A stretch of DNA of 42,282 nucleotides. It comes from an uncultured Oscillospiraceae bacterium. Lineage in GTDB: Bacteria; Bacillota; Clostridia; Oscillospirales; Oscillospiraceae. Under the pieces are notes generated by a model that worked only from the letters and a program-made list of their open reading frames with translations, did no database searches and was not told the origin of the DNA. Positions 16,347 through 25,070 of the stretch are shown piece by piece (the stretch's first letter is position 1; every line of letters starts with the position of its first letter). The stretch spans positions 1-42,282 of the forward strand of contig CAKTMF010000012.1 of NCBI GenBank assembly GCA_934573855.1, in the 5' to 3' direction. The translations under genes and the position numbers were made by a program.

Positions 16347-16368
16347 GTGCTGGATATGGTGATATACT
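16341..16368 (+). promoter_or_regulatory. candidate promoter of the LOG-family gene
   Basis: An extended -10, TGATATACT with TATACT at 16363-16368, lies 16 bases after a poor -35 TTTCAA. Transcription would begin near 16375, leaving a leader of about 22 bases. Confidence 0.5.
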
Positions 16369-16396
16369 GTCAGAAAAAACGACGGAGGATGAAGGG

Positions 16397-16978
16397 ATGA
16401 ACATATGCGTTTACGGCGCTTCCAGCACGAGGCTGGCGGCGGGCTATTACGACGCTGCTCGTGAGCTTGGGCGCGAGATAGCACGGCGCGGCCACACGCT
16501 GATCTTCGGCGGCGGAGAGCTCGGTCTGATGGGCGCCTGCGCGGAGGGAGCGGCGGAATACGGCGGCAGGATCGTCGGCGTCGCGCCGCGCTTTTTTGAC
16601 GAGCCGGGCATACTCCGCAGAGACTGCACCGAATTTATCTACACCGACACCATGCGTGAGCGCAAGGCCGTGATGGACGAGCGCTCCGACGCCATCATCG
16701 CCATGCCCGGCGGTATCGGCACATACGAGGAGCTTTTTGAAATGCTCACGGCAAAGCAGCTCGGCCTGCACGCAAAGCCCATGGTGCTGCTCAACACGCT
16801 CTCGTGCTATTCTCCGCTCATGGCTCTGCTCGAAAAGTGCGCGGAGGACGGCTTTATGAGCGAAAAATGCATGGAACTCTTTTCCGTGTGTTCCCTGCCT
16901 TCTGAGGCCGTGGACGCGGCCGAGAAGCCCTCCGCGGTCAGCGGGAGCGTAAAGAAGCTGGAAGATTACGTGAAATGA
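16397..16978 (+). CDS. LOG-family / TIGR00730 Rossmann-fold phosphoribohydrolase
   Basis: 193 residues from the ATG at 16397, which GGAGG precedes; the open frame continues far upstream but the family start MNICVYGASS fits here. Diagnostic motifs are GGGELGLMGACAEGA and the PGGIGTYEELFEML signature (PGGxGTxxE). Family members (LONELY GUY proteins) release the base from nucleoside 5'-monophosphates, including cytokinin-type adenylates. In most bacteria the physiological substrate is unclear. The gene stands alone, divergent from the metal importer and followed by the recJ promoter. Confidence 0.9.
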   Translation: MNICVYGASSTRLAAGYYDAARELGREIARRGHTLIFGGGELGLMGACAEGAAEYGGRIVGVAPRFFDEPGILRRDCTEFIYTDTMRERKAVMDERSDAIIAMPGGIGTYEELFEMLTAKQLGLHAKPMVLLNTLSCYSPLMALLEKCAEDGFMSEKCMELFSVCSLPSEAVDAAEKPSAVSGSVKKLEDYVK

Positions 16979-16989
16979 CCGGTCCGCTA

Positions 16990-17018
16990 TTGAATTTCTC
17001 ACGAAAATTTGGTATTAT
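16990..17018 (+). promoter_or_regulatory. promoter of the recJ-rel operon
   Basis: TTGAAT (16990-16995) and TATTAT (17013-17018) are 17 bases apart, close to the sigma-A consensus. Transcription would begin near 17025, 30 bases before the recJ start. Confidence 0.65.
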
Positions 17019-17054
17019 GAATCATTAAAATATATAGAAAAGCAGAATGAGAGA

Positions 17055-19070
17055 ATGAAATGTAAGGACTGGAAAATACCATATTCCCGCCCGGACGTGC
17101 CGAAGGAGCTTTTGGACGCCGGATACGCTCCGCTGCTCTCCGCCGTTCTTGCCCTGCGCGGCGTCACCGACGCCGGGGAGGCCGGCCGACTCATCCACGG
17201 CAGCCCCGAGTGTCTGCACGATCCAATGCTGATAAAGGACATGGACAGGGCCCGCCGCCGCGTGCTCAAGGCCGTGGAGCAGGGCGAAAAGGTCGCCGTC
17301 TACGGTGACTACGATGTCGACGGTATCACCTCCACCTGTCTTTTGACGGACTATCTCAGGTCTCGCGGCCTTGAATGCATTCCGTACATCCCCGACAGGA
17401 ACGAGGAGGGCTACGGGCTGAACGTCTCCGCCATCGACACGCTGAAGGAGGCGGGGGTCAGCCTCATCATCACGGTGGACTGCGGCATTACCGCGGCCGA
17501 TGAGGTCGAGTACGCCAAGGGTCTCGGCATAGACATGGTGATAACCGACCACCACGAGTGCAGGGACGACTCCATACCGGACGCCGCTGCCGTCGTCGAC
17601 TGCAAGCAGGAGGGCGACGCGTACCCCAACAAGGATATGGCGGGGGTGGGGGTCGCGCTCAAGCTCGTATGCGCCTGCGAGGGCGGCTCCGACGAGGCTC
17701 TGCGCCGCTACGCGGACCTCGTGGCCATCGGCACGGTTGCGGATGTGATGCCGCTCGTGGACGAGAATCGCTATCTCGTGCGCGAGGGACTCCATATGCT
17801 TTCCGAGGCTCCCCGGCCGGGTATCGCCGCAATGCTGCGCGAATCCTCGATCGACCGTGAGCGTCTCACCGCCTCGACCATCGGCTACAGTCTCGCCCCG
17901 CGGCTCAACGCCGCCGGCCGGCTCGGCAAGGCCGTGCAGGCAGCGGAGCTTATAATGACAAAGGACAGCCGCACCGCCTCGCGCCTCGCGTCGGAGCTTT
18001 GCGAGCTAAACCGCAGGCGTCAGGAGATAGAGACCGACATATGGAAGGACGCGAACCGTCTCATTGCCGGGAACGTACCGGAGGGGCCGATAGTTCTGGC
18101 GAGCGAATCGTGGCACCAGGGCGTCATAGGGATAGCCGCCTCGCGCCTCGCCGAGCAGTATTCGCTCCCCGCGATAATGATATGCATAAACGGCGAAGTC
18201 GGCAAGGGTTCGTGCCGAAGCTGCGGCGGCTTCAACCTCTTCGAGGCGCTCTCCGCCTGCTCGGAGCATTTGGTTGGTTTCGGCGGCCACGCTCTTGCGG
18301 CGGGGCTGAACATACGGCGCGACAAGCTTGACGACTTCCGCGCGGCGCTTACTGAATATTATCTTAAAAACTCCCCGGAGCCTCAGCCGGAGGTACAGTG
18401 CGACATGCTCATAACCGACCCGGCGCTCCTGAGTCTTGAGAACGTCCGCTCTCTCGACCTGCTCGAGCCGTACGGGAACGCAAATCCCAAGCCCATCATG
18501 TGCATAAGCGGCGCGGAGCTCAGCTCGGCCACGGCCGTAGGCAAGGGACGGCACCTCCGCATACGCGCCAAGTACCGCGGTGCCTCGTTTGAGGGCATTT
18601 TCTTCGGCCACACGGCGGACTCGCTGGGCGTCCGGGCCGGAAACTGCGTGGACATCGCGTTCACGCCGCAGATAAACGAATATAACGGAGCCGTCAGCGC
18701 TCAGCTCCTTGTCTGCGCCCTGCGGCGCCACGACGGCGGCGAGCTGTGCAGGGCCATACTTGACGGCGACGGCAGCGTCTACTGGGCCGCCGCTCCCTAC
18801 TGCCCCGAGAGGAAGGACTTCGTATACCTCTGGCGGAACGTCTGCCGGGGCGGCTTCACGGTCCCGAATGACGCCCAGGCCGTCATCGCCTCATGCCCTC
18901 CCGGCTTTGAGGCGGAGCGCTACTGTCTGTGTCTCGCGGTGCTGCTGGAGGCGGGGCTTCTCCGCTCCGAAGACGGCGGCATTTACGGCGCGCGCTGCGT
19001 CGAGATAAGCGGCAAGGCAGATCTTGAATCCACGTCGATCATCCGCTCACTGCGGGCATATCAGCATTGA
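17055..19070 (+). CDS. recJ: single-stranded-DNA-specific exonuclease RecJ
   Basis: 671 residues. RecJ degrades single-stranded DNA 5' to 3' in recombination and mismatch repair. The DHH domain shows VAVYGDYDVDGITSTCLL (near residue 80), IIITVDCGITAADE-type motif III and MVITDHHECRD. The DHHA1 part has the GFGGHALAAGLNI motif (about residue 410), followed by an OB-type domain and an extra C-terminal segment of about 120 residues that is common in Firmicute RecJ. The ribosome binding site is weak (GAGAG). Its stop lies 8 bases before the rel start, so the two genes are closely coupled. Confidence 0.93.
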   Translation: MKCKDWKIPYSRPDVPKELLDAGYAPLLSAVLALRGVTDAGEAGRLIHGSPECLHDPMLIKDMDRARRRVLKAVEQGEKVAVYGDYDVDGITSTCLLTDYLRSRGLECIPYIPDRNEEGYGLNVSAIDTLKEAGVSLIITVDCGITAADEVEYAKGLGIDMVITDHHECRDDSIPDAAAVVDCKQEGDAYPNKDMAGVGVALKLVCACEGGSDEALRRYADLVAIGTVADVMPLVDENRYLVREGLHMLSEAPRPGIAAMLRESSIDRERLTASTIGYSLAPRLNAAGRLGKAVQAAELIMTKDSRTASRLASELCELNRRRQEIETDIWKDANRLIAGNVPEGPIVLASESWHQGVIGIAASRLAEQYSLPAIMICINGEVGKGSCRSCGGFNLFEALSACSEHLVGFGGHALAAGLNIRRDKLDDFRAALTEYYLKNSPEPQPEVQCDMLITDPALLSLENVRSLDLLEPYGNANPKPIMCISGAELSSATAVGKGRHLRIRAKYRGASFEGIFFGHTADSLGVRAGNCVDIAFTPQINEYNGAVSAQLLVCALRRHDGGELCRAILDGDGSVYWAAAPYCPERKDFVYLWRNVCRGGFTVPNDAQAVIASCPPGFEAERYCLCLAVLLEAGLLRSEDGGIYGARCVEISGKADLESTSIIRSLRAYQH

Positions 19071-19078
19071 GGTGCGCT

Positions 19079-21319
19079 ATGGACGAGAACGAGCAAAAAG
19101 TGAATACCGCGCTTCTTGATCCGGACGAAATGTACGGCGAGTTGGAGGAAAAGCTCCGGCAGAGCGGTCACAGCTTCGATCTGGGCAGGATACGCGCCGC
19201 CTACGAGATGGCAAAGATGGCTCACTCCGGCCAGTTCCGCAGAGACGGCTCGCCCTATGTCACCCACTGTGTCGCCGCGGCGGACATCTCCTTTGAGATG
19301 GGGCTGGACGAGGATTCGATAATCGCGGCGCTCCTTCACGACGTGATAGAGGACACGAACCTCACCCACGCGGACATCTCCAAGCAGTTCGGCATTACCG
19401 TGGCCGACATCGTGGAGGGCGTGACGAAGCTCACCCGCGTGCAGTACACCAGCAAGGAAGACGAGCAGATGGAGAACCTGCGCAAAATGCTCGTGGCCAT
19501 GGCCAAGGACATCCGCGTCATCCTCATCAAGATCGCCGACAGGCTGCACAACATGCGCACCATGGTCTATCAGAGTCCTGAGAAGCAGCGCTTCAAGTCG
19601 CTCGAGACCATGGAGATATACGCGCCCCTCGCCCACCGTCTGGGCATGCAGAAGGCCAAGTGGGAGCTGGAGGACCTCTCTCTCCAGTATCTTGACCCCA
19701 CGGGCTACAAGGAGATAACCGACACTCTTCAGGCACGCATGCCGGAGCTGGAGGCCTTCATGTCCTCGATGAAGGAGATGATAGAATCGCGTCTCGTCGA
19801 GGAGGGCATAAACGCCACGGTTTTCTGCCGCATAAAGCACGTCTACAGCATATACCGCAAGATGTACGCACAGAAGCTGGGCATAAACGGCATTTTCGAC
19901 CTGTGCGCCTTCCGCGTCATCGTCGACACCATACCCGACTGCTACAACGTGCTGGGCGTGATCCACGACATGTTCAAGCCCGTACCCGGCAGATTCAAGG
20001 ATTATATCTCCACGCCCAAGCCCAACATGTACCAGAGCGTCCACACCACCGTCATCGGCTCGGAGGGCATACCCTTCGAGGTGCAGATACGCACATGGGA
20101 CATGCACCACACCGCCGAATACGGTATCGCCGCCCACTGGAAATATAAGATCGGCGAAGGCTCCGCCGCGGTGCGCGAGGGCGAGGAGGACAAGTTCGCG
20201 TGGGTACGCCGCCTCCTTGAGAACCAGCAGGAGTCGGACGCGCAGGACTTTTTCCACAACCTGAAGATAGATATGTTCGCCGACGATGTTTTCGTCTTTT
20301 CTCCGAAGGGAGACGTTATAAACCTCCCCGCCGGTGCGACCCCGATAGATTTCGCCTACTCCATACACTCCGACGTCGGCAACCACATGATCGGCGCGAG
20401 CGTGAACGGGCGTATCGTTACCTTTGATTACGTTCTGCAGAACGGCGACATCGTCGAGATACGGACCTCAAAATCCGCTCCCGGCCCCAGCCGCGACTGG
20501 CTGAACGTCGCGAAAAGCGGCTCGGCCCGGACAAAGATCAAGCAGTGGTTCAAGAAAGAGCGCCGCGAGGAGAATATCATACGCGGGCGAGAAATGCTCG
20601 AGAGCGAGCTGAAGCGCAACGAGCTTACCCTTGCCGACGTGCAGGACAGCGAGATAAACTCCCCCATCCTCACGAAGCTCTCCCTTTCCACCATGGACGA
20701 TCTGTACGCGGCCATCGGCTACGGCGGAGTGACCGCGACAAGGGTCGCCAACCGTCTGCGCGACGAGATAGTCCGCAGCCAGAAGCCGGACAAGCGTACC
20801 GCGCTCGACAAGATAAACGAGGCGGCTGAGCGGCGCGAGCAGCAGGCTCTGCGCAATTCCAAGGCCATACACGGCATACTTGTCGAGGGGCTTGATAACT
20901 GCCTCGTGCGCTTCTCCCGCTGCTGCACCCCCGTGCCGGGGGACGATATCGTCGGCTTCATCACCCGCGGGCAGGGCGTCTCCGTCCACCGCAGCGACTG
21001 CGCCAACTACCAGCGCAGCAAGACGAGCGGCGGCGAGGGACGCTGGATATCCGTCTCGTGGGCAAGCCAGATAACCGACAGCTACCTCACGACCGTCACC
21101 ATATCCTCGCGCGACAGGAACGGCCTCGTCATGGATATCGCCACCGTACTCAACGCCATCAACGCCAAGGTCCGCACTCTGACGGCGCGGAACGTCGGCT
21201 CGGGTCTCGCGCTGACCTCCGTCACCATCGAGGTGAAGAACAGCAGCGACCTCAAATATATAATGAACCGTCTCGCCTCCATCCCCGGCGTCACCGACGT
21301 AAAGAGGAACGGCGGATAA
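19079..21319 (+). CDS. rel: bifunctional (p)ppGpp synthetase/hydrolase
   Basis: 746 residues from the ATG at 19079, chosen because GAGGTG lies just upstream; an in-frame TTG at 19067 overlaps recJ. Domain order is typical of long Rel/SpoT: an HD hydrolase (SGQFRRDGSPYVTHC, LLHDVIEDT), a synthetase (GRFKDYISTPKPNMYQSVHT, EVQIRTWDMHHTAEYGIAAHWKYK), TGS (DVFVFSPKGDVINLPAGATPIDFAY), a Cys-containing region (RFSRCCTPVPGDDIVGFITRG) and a C-terminal ACT domain. HD residues look intact, so both activities are expected. It controls the stringent response. It follows recJ and precedes dtd, as in many Firmicutes. Confidence 0.95.
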   Translation: MDENEQKVNTALLDPDEMYGELEEKLRQSGHSFDLGRIRAAYEMAKMAHSGQFRRDGSPYVTHCVAAADISFEMGLDEDSIIAALLHDVIEDTNLTHADISKQFGITVADIVEGVTKLTRVQYTSKEDEQMENLRKMLVAMAKDIRVILIKIADRLHNMRTMVYQSPEKQRFKSLETMEIYAPLAHRLGMQKAKWELEDLSLQYLDPTGYKEITDTLQARMPELEAFMSSMKEMIESRLVEEGINATVFCRIKHVYSIYRKMYAQKLGINGIFDLCAFRVIVDTIPDCYNVLGVIHDMFKPVPGRFKDYISTPKPNMYQSVHTTVIGSEGIPFEVQIRTWDMHHTAEYGIAAHWKYKIGEGSAAVREGEEDKFAWVRRLLENQQESDAQDFFHNLKIDMFADDVFVFSPKGDVINLPAGATPIDFAYSIHSDVGNHMIGASVNGRIVTFDYVLQNGDIVEIRTSKSAPGPSRDWLNVAKSGSARTKIKQWFKKERREENIIRGREMLESELKRNELTLADVQDSEINSPILTKLSLSTMDDLYAAIGYGGVTATRVANRLRDEIVRSQKPDKRTALDKINEAAERREQQALRNSKAIHGILVEGLDNCLVRFSRCCTPVPGDDIVGFITRGQGVSVHRSDCANYQRSKTSGGEGRWISVSWASQITDSYLTTVTISSRDRNGLVMDIATVLNAINAKVRTLTARNVGSGLALTSVTIEVKNSSDLKYIMNRLASIPGVTDVKRNGG

Positions 21320-21344
21320 ACTCACTGAAAAGCAAGGAGAAGCC

Positions 21345-21788
21345 ATGAGAGCAGTAGTCACACGCGTAAAGTCCGCCTCCGTCGAGATAGACGGCAGGGT
21401 ACACGGCAGCATAGGCAGGGGCTTTCTCGTCCTTTTGGGCGTACACCAGTCCGACGGCGAGGCCGAGGCCGAAAAGATCGCCGACAGGATATGCGGTCTG
21501 CGGGTATTCGACGACGAGAACGGCAAAATGAACATAAGCCCCGCCGGCGCGTGCGCCGAGCTGCTGATCGTCAGCCAGTTCACGCTCTTCGCAGACTGCC
21601 GGTCCCGCCGCCCCGGATTTTCAAAGGCCGCGCGCCCGGAGACGGCCATTCCCCTGTACGAAAAGGTCGTCAGTCTGTGCAGAGAGCGCGGCTTTAAGGT
21701 GGAGACCGGCGTCTTTGCCGCGGAAATGCAGGTCTTTTCACAAAACGACGGCCCCATCACGATAATACTTGACACGGAGGAGCTTTGA
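21345..21788 (+). CDS. dtd: D-aminoacyl-tRNA deacylase
   Basis: 147 residues, the standard Dtd length. It removes D-amino acids (and glycine from tRNA-Ala) mischarged on tRNA. Both family signatures are visible: SQFTLFADCRSRRPGFSKAA, the cross-subunit oxyanion motif, and the C-terminal NDGPITIILDT, the cis-proline motif normally written NGPVT; here the last reads DGPIT. AGGAG precedes the ATG. It is the third gene of the recJ-rel operon, and the next gene begins 3 bases after its stop. Confidence 0.93.
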   Translation: MRAVVTRVKSASVEIDGRVHGSIGRGFLVLLGVHQSDGEAEAEKIADRICGLRVFDDENGKMNISPAGACAELLIVSQFTLFADCRSRRPGFSKAARPETAIPLYEKVVSLCRERGFKVETGVFAAEMQVFSQNDGPITIILDTEEL

Positions 21789-21791
21789 TAT

Positions 21792-22403
21792 ATGCTTATT
21801 AAGACCATTCCGGTCGGTCAGCTTGAGACCAACTGCTACATCGTCACCAACGAAAAGACCCTTGAGTGCGTCGTCATCGACCCCGGCGACGAGAGCAACA
21901 CCATACTCGAATACCTTGAGGACAACAAGCTCAGGTGCAGGGCCATAATGCTCACCCACGGCCACTTTGACCACACCGGCGCCGTGGAGAGCGTCATGGA
22001 GGAGACGGGCGCGACTGTCTACATGAACACCCGCGACGACGTCCGCACGCGAAAGCAAATGCCCTTCGGCTTTGCCCTGCCCGAGGGCGGGATAGACTAT
22101 GACGACGGCGACGTCATCGACGAGGCGGGACTGCGCTTCGAGATAATCGCCACCCCCGGCCACACTCCCGGCGGCGTCACGATACGCTGCGAAGATGCGC
22201 TTTTCACCGGCGACACGCTCTTTCGCGGCAGCTGCGGGCGCGTCGATCTGCCCGGCGGGGACAGCGAGGCGGAAATGGCCTCCCTCAAAAAGCTCTGCTC
22301 CCTTGAGGGCGACTTTGAGGTATATCCCGGTCACATGGACAGCACCACCCTCCAGCGCGAGAGGACCTTCAATTATTACTGCCGGACCGCGATGGCGGGC
22401 TGA
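21792..22403 (+). CDS. MBL-fold metallo-hydrolase, glyoxalase II-like
   Basis: 203 residues with the complete metal site of the metallo-beta-lactamase fold: THGHFDHTGA (HxHxDH), TPGHTPGG (third histidine), FTGDTLFRGSCGR (bridging aspartate) and VYPGHMDSTT (last histidine). Members next to dtd and rel are common in Firmicutes and are annotated as hydroxyacylglutathione hydrolase-like, although their true thioester substrate is mostly unknown. A GGAGG site inside the end of dtd precedes the ATG. Confidence 0.88.
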   Translation: MLIKTIPVGQLETNCYIVTNEKTLECVVIDPGDESNTILEYLEDNKLRCRAIMLTHGHFDHTGAVESVMEETGATVYMNTRDDVRTRKQMPFGFALPEGGIDYDDGDVIDEAGLRFEIIATPGHTPGGVTIRCEDALFTGDTLFRGSCGRVDLPGGDSEAEMASLKKLCSLEGDFEVYPGHMDSTTLQRERTFNYYCRTAMAG

Positions 22404-22443
22404 GCGGTAGTATATTATAAAACGACAAACGAGGTAAAGTTTC

Positions 22444-23352
22444 ATGCAGGAACCTACACTGGTGATTCTCGCGGCGGGCATGGGCAGCCGCTTCGGCGGA
22501 CTCAAGCAGATAACTGCGGTGGATGAGGGCGGCCACGCCATAATCGACTTTTCAATGTTCGATGCCTACAGGGCGGGCTTTCGCAAGGTAGCCTTCATCA
22601 TCAAGCACGAGATTGAGGGGGATTTCAAGCGTATCGTCGGCCGGCGCGCGGAGAAGTATTTCGACGTAAAATACGTCTACCAGCAGCTCGACTGTCTGCC
22701 GCGGGGCTACTCCGTCCCCGAGGGGCGCGTGAAGCCGTGGGGTACGGGACACGCGGTGTCCTGCTGCGCGGGTATCGTGGACGGCCCCTTCGCGGTCATA
22801 AACGCCGATGATTTCTACGGTCCGTCGGCCTTTACCGCGCTCTATGACTTTCTCAGTCAGGACAGGCCCGCCGACGAACACGCGATGGTCGCCTACCTTC
22901 TCCGCAACACAGTTACCGAGCATGGCTATGTCGCGCGCGGTATCTGCCGGGCGGAGGACGGTCTTCTCACCGATGTTGTCGAACGCACGCGTATCGAAAA
23001 GCGCGGACGCGACGCCGCCTACACCGAGGACGGAGAGAATTACGTCCCGCTCTCCGGCGACACTCAGGTCTCAATGAACTGCTGGGGCTTCGGCGCCTCC
23101 ATGCTCGACGAGCTTGTCCGCCGCTTCCCCGCGTGGCTCGACGAGAATGTACCGGCGAATCCGCTCAAGTGCGAGTATTTTCTTCCTTTCGTCGCAAATT
23201 CCATAATAAAAGAAAAGCTCGGCACCGTCCGCGTACTCGACTGCGGCGAGACGTGGTACGGCATTACATACCGTGAGGATATGCAGAGCGTCGTCGACGC
23301 GATAAAGGATATGCGCCGCCGGGGTATCTACCCCGAGGCTCTTCTTGACTGA
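22444..23352 (+). CDS. sugar-phosphate nucleotidyltransferase
   Basis: 302 residues. The N-terminal signature ILAAGMGSRFGGLKQ is the nucleotide-binding loop of NTP-sugar transferases; INADDFYG near residue 120 supplies the metal-binding aspartates, and the later CWGFGASMLDEL and CEYFLPFVAN stretches fit the fold. It joins a nucleoside triphosphate and a sugar phosphate to give an NDP-sugar and pyrophosphate; which sugar cannot be told. GAGG precedes the start, and a TATATTATAAAA stretch in the 40-base gap could be a weak extra promoter. The next gene is galE, so both probably feed envelope polysaccharide synthesis. Confidence 0.85.
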   Translation: MQEPTLVILAAGMGSRFGGLKQITAVDEGGHAIIDFSMFDAYRAGFRKVAFIIKHEIEGDFKRIVGRRAEKYFDVKYVYQQLDCLPRGYSVPEGRVKPWGTGHAVSCCAGIVDGPFAVINADDFYGPSAFTALYDFLSQDRPADEHAMVAYLLRNTVTEHGYVARGICRAEDGLLTDVVERTRIEKRGRDAAYTEDGENYVPLSGDTQVSMNCWGFGASMLDELVRRFPAWLDENVPANPLKCEYFLPFVANSIIKEKLGTVRVLDCGETWYGITYREDMQSVVDAIKDMRRRGIYPEALLD

Positions 23353-23366
23353 AAGGGAGGTCCATC

Positions 23367-24383
23367 ATGACAGTTCTCGTTACCGGCGGGGCCGGATACA
23401 TCGGCAGCCACACCTGCGTCGAGCTGCTCGAGCAGGGCATGGATGTGGTCGTCATAGACAATCTCGTCAATTCCAGCGCAAAGTCTCTCGATCGCGTGGA
23501 GCAGATAACCGGGAAGCGTCTCGCCTTTTATCAGGAGGACGTGAGGGACCGGGCCGCGCTCGACAGGATATTTGAAAAGCACGACATCGGCTGCGCCATA
23601 CATTTTGCGGGGCTGAAGGCCGTGGGCGAGTCGGTGTCCATGCCGCTCGAATACTACGACAACAATCTCTTCTCCACCGTCACGCTGTGCGAGGCCATGC
23701 GCGACCACGGCGTGAAGAACATCGTGTTCTCTTCCTCCGCCACGGTCTATACCGGCGGGGACGAAATGCCGCTCCGGGAAAGCTCCCCCACCGGCATGTG
23801 TACAAACCCCTACGGCTGGACGAAGTATATGTCCGAGCAGATAATGCGCGACATGGCCTTTGCCGACCGTGACTGGTCGGTGGTGCTGCTGCGCTACTTC
23901 AACCCCATCGGGGCGCACCCCAGCGGCCTTATCGGCGAGGATCCGCGCGGCATCCCAAACAATCTGCTCCCCTACATTTCACAGGTCGCCATCGGCCGCC
24001 GCGACCATCTGACCGTGTACGGCGACGACTACGACACGCCCGACGGCACCGGCGTGCGCGACTACATCCATGTGGTCGACCTCGCGAGGGGCCACGCCGC
24101 GGCGATAAACTACATGCTCGGCCACAGGGGCGAGAGCGTATTCAACCTCGGCACCGGCCACGGGTGCAGCGTGCTTGAGATGGTAAAGACCTTCGAGCGC
24201 GTGAACGGTGTGAGCGTACCCTACGTCATCGCGGAGCGCCGCCCCGGCGACCTCGCCACGGTATACGCCTCCCCGGACAAGAGCGCGGAGCTTCTCGGCT
24301 GGAGGGCTGAGTACGGACTTGAGGAAATGTGCCGCGACACATGGAACTGGCAGATGAAAAATCCGGCGGGCTACGAGGAATGA
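23367..24383 (+). CDS. galE: UDP-glucose 4-epimerase
   Basis: 338 residues, the standard GalE length. It interconverts UDP-glucose and UDP-galactose with tightly bound NAD. The extended SDR features are VTGGAGYIGSHTCVELLE (NAD-binding GxxGxxG), HFAGLKAVGESV, the catalytic serine region VFSSSATVYTG, the YGWTKYMSE YxxxK motif and RYFNPIGAHPSG. GGGAGG lies 6 bases before the ATG. It starts 14 bases after the nucleotidyltransferase stop and belongs to the same operon. Confidence 0.95.
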   Translation: MTVLVTGGAGYIGSHTCVELLEQGMDVVVIDNLVNSSAKSLDRVEQITGKRLAFYQEDVRDRAALDRIFEKHDIGCAIHFAGLKAVGESVSMPLEYYDNNLFSTVTLCEAMRDHGVKNIVFSSSATVYTGGDEMPLRESSPTGMCTNPYGWTKYMSEQIMRDMAFADRDWSVVLLRYFNPIGAHPSGLIGEDPRGIPNNLLPYISQVAIGRRDHLTVYGDDYDTPDGTGVRDYIHVVDLARGHAAAINYMLGHRGESVFNLGTGHGCSVLEMVKTFERVNGVSVPYVIAERRPGDLATVYASPDKSAELLGWRAEYGLEEMCRDTWNWQMKNPAGYEE

Positions 24384-24438
24384 TTCCCTCCCCCGTCATG
24401 AAAGGATGAAAGCGGCCCGTGCCGCAGCGAGGTATATT

Positions 24439-24993
24439 ATGGACGAATCAAAGCTCAGAGAAGAAAAAATAAGCAGTGAAAATATTTTTGACGGCTTCAT
24501 CCTGCATGTGCGCAAGGATACCGTCCGTCTGCCGAACGGCAACACCTCCACCCGCGAGCATATAATGCACGTTGGGGCGGTGTGCGTCGTCCCCGTGACG
24601 GAGGACGGGCGCGTATACATGGAGCGGCAGTTCCGCTACCCGCTCGACAGGGTGATAAGCGAGATCCCCGCCGGGAAGCTCGACAGTCTCAGTGAGGACA
24701 GGCTCGAGGCCGCAAAGCGTGAGCTTCTTGAGGAGACCGGGCTTACCGCCGAGCGCTGGACGGATATGGGCGACTACTACCCCTCCGCCGCATATACGAA
24801 CGAGAGACTGACGATGTATCTTGCCGAGGGTCTGCACCAGCATGAGCAGAAGCTGGACGAGGACGAGTTTTTGAATGTGCAGCTCGTCCCGCTCGACGAG
24901 CTGGTCGACGCCGTAATGCGCGGCGAGATCGCCGACGGCAAGACGCAGGCCGCGCTCCTCAAGGCCTATCTGATATTGCGCGGGCGAAAATGA
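24439..24993 (+). CDS. Nudix hydrolase, ADP-ribose pyrophosphatase-like
   Basis: 184 residues from the ATG at 24439, supported by GAGG 7 bases upstream; an in-frame ATG at 24406 has its purine run too close. The protein shows REHIMHVGAVCVVPVTEDGRVYMERQFRYP-type strands (given in part) and a Nudix box running from AGKLD to RELLEETGL around residues 80-100. The Nudix box has six rather than five residues between the first glycine and first glutamate. The rest (AAKRELLEETG) is intact, so metal-dependent hydrolysis of ADP-ribose or another NDP-sugar is likely. It is the last gene of the plus-strand operon. Confidence 0.9.
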   Translation: MDESKLREEKISSENIFDGFILHVRKDTVRLPNGNTSTREHIMHVGAVCVVPVTEDGRVYMERQFRYPLDRVISEIPAGKLDSLSEDRLEAAKRELLEETGLTAERWTDMGDYYPSAAYTNERLTMYLAEGLHQHEQKLDEDEFLNVQLVPLDELVDAVMRGEIADGKTQAALLKAYLILRGRK

Positions 24994-25011
24994 TTTGAGA
25001 TAAAAATGCTT

Positions 25012-25045
25012 GGGCAGCTATCCGATGGATAGCTGCCCTGTTCGT
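25012..25045. terminator. bidirectional intrinsic terminator between the Nudix gene and metG
   Basis: A perfect 12-bp stem (GGGCAGCTATCC and complement) with loop GAT is flanked by T-rich sequence on both strands: TGTTCGTTTT on plus and AAGCATTTTTATC on minus. It can end both convergent operons. Confidence 0.85.
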
Positions 25046-25070
25046 TTTATTCACTTTCAATCGGTCATTA

